From Coptis chinensis (Eukaryota > Streptophyta > Magnoliopsida > Ranunculales > Ranunculaceae): DNA of 64,000 nt. Position numbers and translations under genes: made by a program. Below, in pieces: positions 28,079 through 39,157 of the stretch. Position 1 is the stretch's first letter. Every line of letters starts with the position of its first letter. The notes under the pieces are model-generated. The model made no database searches, was not told the DNA's origin, and was given only the letters and a program-made list of their open reading frames with translations. The stretch is taken from positions 38,650,501 through 38,714,500 of the forward strand of contig CM027377.1 in NCBI GenBank assembly GCA_015680905.1, given 5' to 3'.

Positions 28079-31000
28079 ATGAGAAGAGGAACACCACCTG
28101 GAATAAAGGTAATTGGAAAAGAATGGAGTTTAAAAACATATAGATACGTAGTTTTACTACTTACTTTTATAGCTTATGCATGTTATCATGCATCGAGAAA
28201 ACCATCTAGTATTGTCAAGAGTGTATTAGATCGTGAACCCATTGATCACAATATTAAGCATTTTAATTATCCGTGGCCACTTGGTGAGGTTTTCGTCAAA
28301 GAAAATGGTAATGTTAATGTTGTGGGAAATGGCGGAAAGGGGTGGAGACCATTTAATGGGAAAGATGGGACAGTGAAGTTAGGAGAGATAGATGTTGCTT
28401 TTCTAGCTTGTTATTCATTAGGAATGTATGTGGCAGGGCATTTAGGGGATACTTTGGATTTGAGATTGTTTTTAACAATGGGAATGATTGGGAGTGGGAT
28501 TTTTGTTGGACTTTTTGGTATGGGTTATTTTTGGAATATACATGTGTTTGGGTTTTATCTTGTCATGCAAATGATTGCTGGCTTGTTTCAAGCTACTGGG
28601 TGGCCTTCGGTTGTTGCTGTTATTGGTAATTGGTTTGGGAAGAGAAAGAGGGGTTGATAATGGGTGTTTGGAATGCGCATACTTCTGTTGGGAATATTAC
28701 TGGTTCGCTTCTTGCTGTTAGTGTTTTGCAGTATGGGTGGGGTTGGTCTTTTATACTTCCAGGTGGTTTGATTTGTTTGGGAGGGATAATGGTTTATTTG
28801 TTCTTGCCTGCTTATCCTGAGGATGTCGGGCTTCCTTGCCCAAATGGATGGGACACTAATAAGGCAGTGAAAGAGGATGAAGATGTAGAATCTTTACTAC
28901 CAAATGAAAATGCTATGCGAAAGGATGGTGTTGTAGAAGCGGAAACTAGTGATCTACAAAAACATGGGTCACTCAGTCGTACTAGTGCTGTTGGACTCGT
29001 GGAAGCTTGTATGATACCAGGAGTGATCCCGTTTGCGTTGTGTCTTTTCTTTGCAAAGCTGGTGGCTTACACTTTCCTGTATTGGCTGCCCTTTTATCTG
29101 AGCCATACTGGTATGTTTCGGTTCATAAAGTAGTCACATTAGATGAAATTGATCTAGTCAAGTAGACCTCTTGTAGCTCTGAAATTTGGTTAGTTTTAGG
29201 AATTTGTCTGTTTTAGTTGAGGAATCTTGGTCATAGTTACCTAATACCTAGGTTAAACATGATTATCACTCCTCATGTATTTGGTTTAATCTGCTGAATA
29301 GGTTGAATTTTTTTAATACAGGGTTCTGAATCTGAGTTTATAATTTAGCTTTCCAATTATTATCTTTGATACATTTCTGTTCAATTTTACTGATGAACGA
29401 ACAAAAAGAAAAGATTATGGCCCTGGTCGGTGAGTGAAGCTGAAACTAAGAAAGTAGTCTGGAGTTGGGCAGTAGAATGTTGTACATACCATAGAAAATC
29501 AATAATGATATAGAGTGAGTGTGAAATCTTTAATTTGTTATTTATGTAGCAACTTTAGTGGCTTCAAAATTGACAACTCCATCTATTTGTTATTCATTTG
29601 GAGTCTTCCAGCATGAAACCACAATCTCTGATATAATCAACTGAAGTTTTGAACTTCATTGCAAACTTATTCATGCGATTACTATTTACTCTGGTCCCTA
29701 AACAGTTTATGGTTACTACATTACACACCATTCTCTGCGAAAAGAACCTGCAAATTTTTTTTGTTGGTTCATTTGCCTCAGATTGCGATAATATATATTT
29801 TGAGCTCCTCTCAACCTATTGTCTGCAATTATCTTAGACCTTCAAGTACAGTTCTTTTACACGTCTTGTCTTGGTTTACAGATTTGTAATATTTTGCGGA
29901 TTTGTTCTCCCCACCTCTCCGCATTTGCGATATTTTTCTCGTTTTATAAATTTGCGATTATTTGTAAATCTTATTTTCCACTTGTTCCTCTTGTTTCAAT
30001 TGAGTCTATAAGTACCCATCTTTGATATTTGATGATACTTTAAACCACATTTTTTTTCCCTTGCTTTGCTCCATAGATTTTTGGGATGTAAGTGGTTTGT
30101 CTTTTTGTTTTAGGACCACACAGAGGTGGTTTTGACTACGACTGATTGCTTTAAAGATCTATAAAGACTATAGTTTAGTTACATAATGTGTAGTGAGATG
30201 ACTGAGATCTACGGTCATAGGAAGTTTTAGGTGTTCGGAGTTTTATTTTTCGCAGTTCTGTTTTTTTTATTTATCAGTTGGACATACAAAGTTTGCATGC
30301 TCTGACTCGAGGGGAGTGTAGAAAACTTTACAACCTTAAATTACTAAACAATGCCAAATTACTTGCTTTAGAATTATACAATCTGTTACTTCTTTATTGC
30401 TACAGTTATACCGAACTTCCAGGACTTGTGACTTCTTTGGGAGTTTTAATTCATTCTTACCACTAGTATTGTAAGAATTCACCTGTTACTTCTCGAACAC
30501 CATGTATTTACTCTCAAATTTTATAAATGTGGCATTGGGCAAGTCTTAGCATTACTTTTAGAAGAATCATTTCTTGTATATTTTGACTTAAAGACACGTC
30601 TAAGCATTGACAGGATTGAAAGGGCTCCCCTTTCATTTAGGTTGCATCTTCATGGGATTATGTTATATGTAATGGCTGATAATTTGTTATATATGCGTTA
30701 TTTTACGTATATGTATGTTCTTTTTTTTGGACAAGTGTGAACATTTTGATCATCTCTAGACATGTCATATAGCGTGTGGTGTGGACACAGGGTTCTCCAA
30801 GTTTCTTTGGATTTGGTCTGGTGGTGTAACTGCTAGGAGATTGATGGTTTTAGAACCTCTAGTGGCCCCAACGGCATGCCTGCATTTTCTTGATACTATT
30901 ACTGTACCTAATGTTCCTTTAACTTATGCAGTACAGCTTAAACATAAAATTTTGACTCTACTTTGTTTTCTTTTGCAGCAATTGATGGGGAGTATGTGTC

Positions 31001-32100
31001 TGTGAAGTCTGCAGGAAACCTTTCCACTCTGTTCGATGTTGGGGGAATTGTTGGTGGAATTCTTGCTGGCTACATATCTGACAAACTAGAAGCTCGGGCT
31101 ATTACAGCAGCTAGTTTTATGTATGCTGCAATTCCTTCATTGCTTCTCTACCGGTCATATGGAGGCACTTCAAAGTTTATGAACATTCTTTTGATGATGA
31201 TAGCTGGGTTGTTTGTGAATGGTCCCTATGCACTTATCACAACTGCTGTTTCTGCGGATCTGGGCACACATAGCTCTCTCAAGGGAGACTCTCGAGCACT
31301 GGCAACAGTAACTGCAATAATTGATGGCACTGGATCGGCTGGCGCAGCTCTTGGGCCTCTTCTCACTGGTATTATTTCCACAAAGGGTTGGGATGCAGTC
31401 TTTTATATGCTTGTCATTGGGGCTTTTGTTGCTGGTCTTCTTCTGTCTCGCCTAGTTTTAGTGGAGATTCTAGAGAAAACTTCAAAACAGTCACCTCCAT
31501 CTGATGTCTCAACGCAGCAAAGTATCACGGGTAAGACTTGCACCTTCTCATATAGTTGTATTTCTTTGAGTTTAGAGTTCTGGTCTTAAAATTCAAAGTT
31601 GATATTTTACTTTCTTAGATTGGGGAAGCTCGAAGTTAGCTTTTTATGGAGAGAAAGTATATTGCTGACTGTTGCTCATTTGTTCCCTCCCTCATCAGTT
31701 CTTAGGACAACGATCAGATGAGCTCCTTGACCTATTTGGTGTTTAGGCTGTGCTTGCTATTTATGCAAATTGAGCATTTGCACTAGGCATAACACACTAA
31801 TCCCAGGATTCTGTAAAAACGTAACAATATTTTTTGATTTTCGTCCACAATCTTTTAATTTACGTCCAGCAAAGATTTGCGACGAAAAAATAAAAGTGAA
31901 TAATTCTCTTAAACCCATCCCTTAGTAGTAATAGACTAAATAGTAGTCGTTGTAGTGGTGGTGGTTGTTGTTGGTTTTCATTTTGTTTTGTTCTTCAAGT
32001 AATAGTTTTCCTTTTTCTGGCCTCAAATGATATCTCACTTATTTAACATTATCCCTTTCCAGGTTCTGCATCTCAACCTCTTCTGAGAGATCAAAGGTGA
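28079..32100 (+). CDS. Glycerol-3-phosphate transporter (MFS, SLC37-like), frameshifted
   Basis: Three exons: 28079-29110, 30979-31530 and 32063-32100, with GT-AG introns. The product is a 12-helix major facilitator of the plant glycerol-3-phosphate permease (G3Pp) family, expected to move glycerol 3-phosphate or phosphate across a membrane. Seen: the N-terminal [22 protein letters not shown] block, the [13 protein letters not shown] motif, a charged central loop ([18 protein letters not shown]), a C-terminal half starting [22 protein letters not shown], and the end PLLRDQR. The exons total 1622 bases, one short of 541 codons. The lost base is a T at about 28655, where GGTTGATAATGGG should read GGTTTGATAATGGG; as written the frame stops at 28657. 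All else is intact, so it is a recent null allele or a sequencing error. The start is the only ATG matching the family N terminus. Confidence 0.9.
29111..30978 (+). other. Large intron 1 of the transporter
   Basis: 1868 bases, donor GTATGT and acceptor TTTTGCAG. No nested gene or element was recognised. Confidence 0.8.
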
Positions 32101-32868
32101 GATGGTCTATATTTCAAGGGATACCTTCAGAATTTTGGAAATTTAGAGCCAGAAGTTATAGAGTAGAACGGTGTTACAATAATCAATCATAAATCTTTTT
32201 GAATTAAGGACGGAAAATCCTTCTGGCTTCATACTTACTGTACAATTTTGTCAATCTAGAGTTGTGTTTGGTATGTTTGTCTTGCTAGTTGCTATGCAGT
32301 TGATACATGTCTGAGATTCTTTACTTAGTACCACACTCGGAATAATTCTTTGTGGTTCAACAACATTGGATAAGTGATTGATCCAAAGGCGATCCTTCTG
32401 GAACGATGTATTTTAGAGCGTACCTTGTAATAATATCTGGCAAGGGGCTGCTTAACCTCAACACATCATAGTAAATAATAACATTTGCCGTTTGTGGCTC
32501 TATTACCTGCTAATACACAAATATTTATGTAGCTATCCTGGTAAGAACTGGGTTGGAGTACAATCTTATATAATATGGTTTTGGTTATCAGGATCTTATA
32601 ATATTTTGAATCTAAATTGGACCTGGCTATACTCTGGATTGTCATTTCTGTAATTGTCAACTTGTTCATGCCATCTTCAACTAGTTTGGTAGTTTCGTTT
32701 GGTGGTGATTCCATCGGGCACTCATCAAATTGGATTGGGCAACCCTAAAAAAAAAAGAAATTTTATAAATTTGCCATATTACAAGTTTGCCATCAAAGCC
32801 CAAGCCCAGCAACCAATTCAACCGGTATTGCCAAAACGAACCCTAAGGTCGTTCGTTGTTTCTATTTC
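32101..32868. other. Downstream region of the transporter
   Basis: 3' flank and probable UTR. No gene. The last ~170 bases (GGGCAACCCTAAAAAAAA onward) may be the left end of the Mutator-like region, but I could not find a matching inverted end to the right. Confidence 0.4.
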
Positions 32869-33450
32869 AAACGACTTGGCCAAGTCGTTTGAGTATACAC
32901 ACAAACGACGTGACCACGTTGTTTGAGTGTACACTCAAACTACGCGATCACATCGTTTGAGTGTAAACTCAAACTACGTGACCACATCGTTTGAGTGTTA
33001 GTTTGAGTTTGAGTTACACTCAAACTACATGGCCAAGTCGTTTGAGTGTATACTCAAACAATATGGACAAGTCGTTTGAGTGTTACTCACACTAACACTC
33101 AAACTACGTGACCATATCGTTTGAGTGTATACTCAAACGACTTGATAAGTCGTTTGAGTATACACTCAAACGATATGGTCACGTAGTTTGAGTGTTAGTG
33201 TGAGTAACACTCAAACTACTTGTCCATGTAGTTTAAGTGTACACTCAAACGACGTGGTCATGTAGTTTGAGTATACACTCAAACGACATGGCCGCGTAGT
33301 TTGAGTGTACACTCAAACGATATGGCCGCGTAGTTTGAATGTTAGTGTGAGTAACACTCAAACGACTTGTCCATGTAGTTTGAGTATACACTCAAACGAC
33401 TTGGTCATGTAGTTTGAGTGTACACTCAAACGACGTGGACATGCACTCAA
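32869..33450. repeat. Palindromic array 1 (34-bp period, spacer AGTGTACACT)
   Basis: About 15 full cores of the form AAACGACNTGGNCANGTCGTTTG, often with the second arm written GTAGTTTG. They are separated by a palindromic spacer GAGTGTACACTC, mostly 34 bp apart, with four longer spacers containing GTGTTACTCACACTAACAC. Cores start near 32869, 32903, 32937, 32971, 33021, 33056, 33100, 33135, 33168, 33214, 33248, 33281, 33315, 33360 and 33394. The section 33064-33226 is one large inverted repeat centred on 33145. Confidence 0.93.
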
Positions 33451-33639
33451 ACGATTCCAAACGCACTCAAATGCATCCAAACGCACTCAAACGATTTCAA
33501 TTGAATTAGAAAAATTGAAACCCGATTTAAAAAATTGGGTTAAAAACAACACAATTACATCAATAAAACTACATGCACTCTGCACTCTTTATCTGTTATG
33601 ACATAATATCTTTATAACCAAGTTAAAACATGTAATCAA

Positions 33640-34330
33640 ACATGCTAAAATCTAAAATAATAATTTGTTTTATATATAAACTTGTTATTATTATTATTTT
33701 TTCAATTGTGAATCATAAACTAGTTTGGGGTTTGGAGTTCAGAGTTCAGGGTTTAGAAATTTCGTACCAACATATTTCACTTAATTATTTGAAATAATAA
33801 TTTGTTTTATATCTAAACTTGTTATTTTTTATTTTATTTTTAAAATTGTGAATTATAAACTAGGTTGGGGTTTAGGGTTTAGGGTTTAGGGTTTAAGGTT
33901 GTTTACAAATTTCATACTAACATATTTTACTTAATTATTCAAAATAATAATTTGTTTTATTTATAAACTTATTATTTATTATTTTCTTTTTCAAATTTTG
34001 AATCATAAACTAGTTTGGGGGGTTTGGGGTTTGGGTTTAGGGTTTAGGGTTTACAAATTTAAATGCAGACATAAAAAAATTTAATTTCAAACATATTTCA
34101 CTCAATTATCCAAATCTAAAATAATAATTTGTTTTATATCTAAACTTGTTATTTTCCATTTTTTTTTATTCAATTGTAAATAATAAACTAGTTTGGGGGG
34201 AGTTTAGAGTTTAGGGTTTACAACTATATATCACTCAATTATTTGAAATATATCAAAATTTCAAATATATATAGAATACTCATTCACTCAGTTTAGAGTT
34301 TAGGGTTTACATAGAATACTCAAGTTTCTC
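33640..34330. repeat. AT-rich tandem repeat with telomere-like runs
   Basis: Four diverged units begin AAATAATAATTTGTTTTAT near 33655, 33794, 33943 and 34120 (spacing 139-177 bp). Each contains AAACTAG/GTTTGGGG followed by GGTTTAGGGTTTAGGG-like stretches, the longest at about 33868-33895. The latter resemble the plant telomere repeat TTTAGGG. Confidence 0.8.
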
Positions 34331-34377
34331 TACATACTCAAGTTTCTTTACATATTATAATACTTAAGTTTCTCTAA

Positions 34378-34617
34378 ATGGAACATGAAGATGAAGAAGA
34401 AGTATTTGAGGTAATGTTTGAGGTACAACAACAAATTAGAGAAGAACAACAAATTAGAGAAGGAGAAAATAGAAGATATGTTGAAAGTGAAGAAGTGGAA
34501 CAAAATGTTGAAGGTCAAGGTGAAGAATTTGAAGATGCGACAAGTCGAGCAAATAAAATGCCGAGAAATCGTCGACGACAAAGTGTAAACCTAAATAATG
34601 AGGTAACACTTGATTAA
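34378..34617 (+). CDS. Short acidic open frame, possible 5' exon of the transposase gene
   Basis: 79 codons, very rich in Glu and Gln (EEEVFEVMFEVQQQIREEQQ), then a basic tail (RNRRRQ). A GT donor-like site (GAG|GTAACA) lies at 34602-34607. If spliced to 35037 or 35264, palindromic array 2 would lie in the intron. No family recognised; the link to the transposase is inferred from position only. Confidence 0.3.
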   Translation: MEHEDEEEVFEVMFEVQQQIREEQQIREGENRRYVESEEVEQNVEGQGEEFEDATSRANKMPRNRRRQSVNLNNEVTLD

Positions 34618-34692
34618 AATGAATACAAAATACTTGATTGATTGAATGAATGAATGAATGGATGCAAAACGAATGAATGCAAAACCCGAGCC

Positions 34693-34957
34693 CAAACGAC
34701 ATGGCTGGGTCGTTTGGGAACACTATAGAACTACATGGCGGTGTAGTATGAGAACACTATAGAACGACATGGCGGTGTAGTTTGAGAACACTATAGAACG
34801 ATATATCCATGTCGTTTGGTTACACTATAGGACTACATGGCTGGGTCGTTTGGTAAAACTATAGAACGACTTCTCCGGGTCGTTTGGGGACACTATAGAA
34901 CTACATGGCCGGGTCGTTTGGACCCTCTATGAAACTACATGGCTGGGTCATTTGGAC
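34693..34957. repeat. Palindromic array 2 (34-bp period, spacer GGAACACTATAG)
   Basis: Eight cores like ACGACATGGCTGGGTCGTTTGG at about 34-bp steps (near 34693, 34730, 34763, 34797, 34831, 34865, 34899 and 34934). They are separated by GGGAACACTATAGA or close variants. The core is the same as in arrays 1 and 3; the spacer is different and not palindromic. Confidence 0.92.
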
Positions 34958-35036
34958 TAAATTTAATTAAAAGTTTTTTTTTTGTGACTTTGAAACTAAA
35001 TGCAAATTGTTTGAGATTCTTGTTTTATTCTTCTAT

Positions 35037-38001
35037 ATGTATAATTCTTTGCCGCTATCTGGGAACCGATCCTCTGCAAACTCGAATGATGTGGATTGTC
35101 AACCGATTTTAAGTGATATAATAGAAATTTTTACTACGAAAGAGGTATGATTGAGTAGGCATTGATTTTATTTTATTTTAAAATTTTCTAAATATAATTT
35201 TATTAGTGTATTAATAATAGTTGTTGTTTTTTATGTGTTTATGTCTTTCATACACGTAGTGAGGCAATCGGTTGGGCAACCGCTAGAGGAAGACAAGTTA
35301 ATGTTGTTGTGGTCATTGAAAAGTCGGAGTGTGCCAAAGGAAACCGAGTAGCAAGATTGAATTTGGCTTGCGAGTGCTCGGGTGTGTATCGGTCACACAA
35401 GAAGGAAGGCGAAGAGAGGGCTAATAAGAGAAGGTCGGGAACCAAGAAATCGGGATGTCAATTTAAGTTAAAAGGTGTTTTCCAACACGGCACTGTCGAT
35501 AGTTGGAAAATTGTCGTTCTTAATGGTGTTCACAACCATCCATTAGCGAAGACCCTTGAAGGACATGCATTTGCTACTTAACTAACCGTTCCAGAGTTCG
35601 AGTATTTGTCAGAGATGAGTAAGTGTGGAATAAAACCTAAACAAATATTGGATTCCATCAAGAATAGGTATCATGATAACATCTCTAGTATATCCCAAGT
35701 CTACACTGCAAGGCAGAAAGTGAGGAAATTGGATATGAACGGTCTCACACAATTGCAGAGATTGCGTGAGTTGTTAGCAAAAGAACATTATTTTGAGGAG
35801 TTGAGACATGATGAGAATACCGAGGAGATAACGGAATTGTTATGGGCCCATCTAGAAGGTGTTAAATTGGCTCAGACTTTTCCAACAGTTTTCATGTTAG
35901 ACGCTACCTACAAAACTAACAGGTATCGGTGGCATTTCGTACAGTTTGTTGGGGTGACTTCAACGTGGAAATCTTTCACCGTGTGTCAGGTGCTGCTTCA
36001 GTCTGAAACAAAAGTCGACTATGAGTGGGCCTTGCATCATTTTAGTGGCTTGCTTGGTGACATAAGCCCATCCGCGGATGATAGGTGTTCCGATAGGGAC
36101 TTGGCCCTGATGAGTGCCGCTGACAGAGTTTTCCCTAACGCACACAAGCATCTATGTAGATGGCATATCGCTACGTGTGTCCTTTCAAAATGTTACGATA
36201 TTTTTCCAACTACAGAACTTGTAGAGAAGGTCCAGTTCTCATGGAACACTGTAGTCAAATCGAAGACGGAGGTTATTTTCCAGCGTAGATGGGATGCTTT
36301 GGAAAAATATTACAGGGTTGAGTACCCCAATTTTGTTTGTTATTTGCGAGAGACTTGGTTTCCTCACAGGGATCGATTCGTATGTTGTTGGACTGACCAA
36401 TACATTCACTTTGGGAGTACAATGACCAATAGAGTTGAAGGGTCTCATGCTCAGGTGAAGCGTGTACTAGGAAATGCAAACTGTCATGATTTTTTGAGTA
36501 TGTTTAGCTTAATCCACCCAATTCTAGAGATCCAGATGTTCGAGATTAGAGCTACCTTCGAGAGAAGTATGATTGTAACTCAGCACCACCACCGGATTCC
36601 TTTGTTTCGTGAACTCAGAGGCCTTGTCTCACGCAAGTGTTTGGACTTGTTATTTGAAGAAATAGATACCCGCGTAAAGTGTGTTAAAGATGGAGAGATA
36701 AGGTGTTGGTGTTATTTGCGCACGAGCCATGGACGCCATGTGCTCATGAATTAATTGAACTTGAAGAGCAAGAGCGGTCCATCCCTTTGACTGCTATCGA
36801 CCCCTTTTGGAAAACATTGTCTGCTTCTCCCAATATGTCAGTGGGTGTTGGTCCCGATGTTGCACCTTCGATGGACTTGTTCATGAATAGGTTTGCAATG
36901 GTTTCTGAAGAAGAGCAGAGGGTTATAACTAGGAAGCTTATGGAGATTGCCGTACCAAAAAGTACATGGCTAGTACCGCCTCGTGAGGAAGCAAAAACCA
37001 AAGGTCGGCCGAAAGGTAGCTGTAGCAGAAAGCTTCCAACTAGAGATGATAACTCTTCAAAGCGAGATCCATCTCATTTTGAACATTCTCAACGTGACCA
37101 TGAAGAGTGGGTCTCGTCACAACCAAACACTACGCCCACCCAAAACACCCACACCACACCAAGAAAGAAGTCTTCTCCAAAAATACCAACCCAAAACATC
37201 CACACCACACCAACAAATAAGCCTTCTCCAAAAACACCAAAAACAACCACACCAAGAAATAAACCTTCTCCAAAAATACCAAAAACAACCACACCAAGAA
37301 ATAAGCCTTCTCCAAAAATAGTCACACCACGAAATGTGAGAGATGGCTTAGACTTTGGAAAGACGAGGGGTCCTAAGGATTACGGGTTGGATATTCCTAA
37401 AGAAATGCATAAATACATTGTTAGAGTCCATGACCCTGTTGGCGATGGAAACTGCGGTTATAGAGCTTTCTGCATTACATTAGGAAGAAGTCAAGAAGAA
37501 TGGCCATAGATGAGAAAGGAGTTGTACGAAGAGCTTACTGACAACCTCCCCCTTTATTGTACTTTGTACAATCAAAGTGACGTTTTTTATTCGATGAAGG
37601 AAATCCTACATGAAGAAGGTTACACACCCTTAAATAAGTGGATGAGCATGCCCTTTGCTGGATACTTATTTGCTTCAAGATTTAATGTTGTTGTTCTGCA
37701 TTTAAGAGCTCGTCAGTGCTTCCTTCTCATGCCGCTGAGAACCCAAGCAAATCCTGAGAGAGTGACTCAAGTGTTGGGTAGCGCACATATTGGTGGAAAT
37801 CATTTTGTCAATGTTGAACTTGTTGAAGATTGTCCGGTTCCTCCAGTAATGCGCCAATAGCTTAGAGCTCGATATGATATTGTTGAAAGTTGGAATTTGG
37901 CCTTGACAGCAAGGCAATTGCAATTTATGGCATTGAACATTCCCAATTTAATATGGGAAAACGAGCTCGTTGAAGACCCAACAGTACATGTTATCGACTA
38001 A
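35037..38001 (+). pseudogene. Mutator-like transposase fused to an OTU cysteine protease
   Basis: Exon 35037-35144 (ATG at 35037) joins 35264 onward by GT-AG splicing in frame. Order: FAR1/MuDR-type zinc-binding domain (CECSGVY...GVHNHPL, to 35578); MULE transposase core with LDATYKTNRY (Asp near 35900), SDRDLALMSA, CRWH and the Glu of TNRVEGSHAQVKR (near 36436); SWIM-type CxC...PCAH finger near 36710-36745; Pro/Thr/Lys repeat linker (37127-37335); OTU domain with GDGNCGYRA (Asp/Cys, 37441-37467) and GNHFVNVEL (His, about 37794-37820). Lesions: TAA 35579-35581, a one-base loss near 36736 inside the SWIM finger (GGACGCCA where GGACTGCCA is expected), TAG 37507-37509 (Gln context) and TAG 37858-37860 (Trp context). 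The frame then runs to TAA at 37999-38001. The transposase would cut element ends; the role of the OTU part is unknown. Confidence 0.85.
37127..37335 (+). repeat. 42-bp coding minisatellite in the transposase-OTU linker
   Basis: Three to four units encode PKTTTPRNKPSPKI or a variant. It is low-complexity, positively charged, and separates the transposase from the OTU domain. Confidence 0.8.
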
Positions 38002-38029
38002 GTTGTTTGTATGTTGTCGATATGATATT

Positions 38030-38480
38030 TTGATGTAATTTGTATTTTGATATAATTTGGAACAAGTGTAATTTGATTTGATTTTTATGTTATCAATGTT
38101 AGGGCTTTTATTTGATTTGATTTGGAAATCGAGTAATCGACTAAGTTGATTCGGACGGCAATCGAGTGATTTGGAAATCGAGTGATCGACTATGTGATAT
38201 ATTGATGTAATTTGATATTTTGATGTAATTTGGAACAAGTGTAATTTGATTTTATTTTTATGTTATTTGGAAATAATGTTAGGGCTTTTATTTGATTTGA
38301 TTTGGAAATCGAGTGATCGACTAAGTTGATTCGGACGACAATCGAGTGATTTGGAAATAGAGCGATCGACTAAGTTGATTCGGACGGCAATCGAGTGATT
38401 TGGAAATCAAATGATCGACTAAGTTGATTCGGATGGGCAATCGAGTGATTGACTAGTTGATTCGGACTGCAATCGAGTGA
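38030..38480. repeat. Satellite behind the transposase-OTU gene
   Basis: Nested repeats: a ~180-bp duplication (38031 and 38210, each with TTGGAACAAGTGTAATTTGAT and GTTAGGGCTTTTATTTG), followed by about five ~48-bp units with GAAATCGAGTGATCGACTAAGTTGATTCGGACGGCAATC (in part). Confidence 0.85.
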
Positions 38481-38516
38481 TTTGAAATAATGTTCGTATG
38501 TTGTCAATAATGACCG

Positions 38517-38845
38517 AAACTACACGGTCAAGTCGTTTGGCTTTAATCCCAAACGATCTAGCCACATCGTTTGGGATTAAAAAAAATGACATGAGCAAGT
38601 CGTTTGTATTTTATACCAAACGATGTGACCATGTCGTTTGGTATAAAAGTCAAACGATCTGGCGAAGTCGTTTGGCCTTTATACCAAACGATGTGTCCAT
38701 GTCGTTTGGTATAAAGGCCAAACGATGTATATGGGTCGTTTGGGATTAAAAGAGAACGATCTGCCGAAGTCGTTTGGTATAAAGGGAAAACGATCTGATG
38801 AGGTCGTTTGGCCTTTATGCCAAACGATGCTGGGTCGTTTGGAAA
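38517..38845. repeat. Palindromic array 3 (34-bp period, spacers TTTATACC / TTTAATCC)
   Basis: Ten cores like AAACGATGTGACCATGTCGTTTGG at steps of about 34 bp (near 38517, 38552, 38585, 38618, 38651, 38686, 38720, 38753, 38788 and 38821). The spacers alternate in orientation (GCCTTTATACC then GGTATAAAGGC), so spacer plus flanks is again palindromic. It lies between the 3' ends of the transposase-OTU gene and the mobile-domain gene. Confidence 0.92.
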
Positions 38846-39157
38846 TTTTTTTTTTCAAAATTCATTTTGTTTTTACAACACTTTCATATTCATCAAATTC
38901 CACTTAATTCCATTCAAACATCAAATATCAAACACTCATTCATCAAATTCCATTCAAACATTTTCATTCATCCATTCAAACATCCAACATTCATTCAAAC
39001 ATCATATCCATCCATTCATTCGAAGTTAACAAAATTACAAACCCTAAACTGAAACAAATTACATCCATCAAACTAAAACTGAAACAAAGTTAACAAAGTT
39101 TCAAATAATCCATCCATCAAACAAATTACAAAGTTACAAACTCTAAACTGAAACAAA
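38846..39157. other. ATTCATTCAAACATC-rich stretch
   Basis: Low-complexity repeats of CATTCAAACATC / CATCCATTCATTC and AAACTGAAACAAA. No gene. Confidence 0.6.

Noticed and set aside
29649-30466. Short frames inside intron 1 of the transporter
   Set aside because: AT-rich and low in complexity, no conserved motifs, and they lie in a well-supported intron.
32700-32770. Left terminal inverted repeat of the Mutator-like element
   Set aside because: GGGCAACCCTAAAAAA...TTTGCCAT looks like a MULE end, but no complementary end was found between 38850 and 42800.
32869-38845. CRISPR-like array (regular 34-bp repeats with spacers)
   Set aside because: The DNA is plant nuclear, the repeat core is itself palindromic and diverged, and the spacers are repeated rather than unique. 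No Cas-like gene is present.
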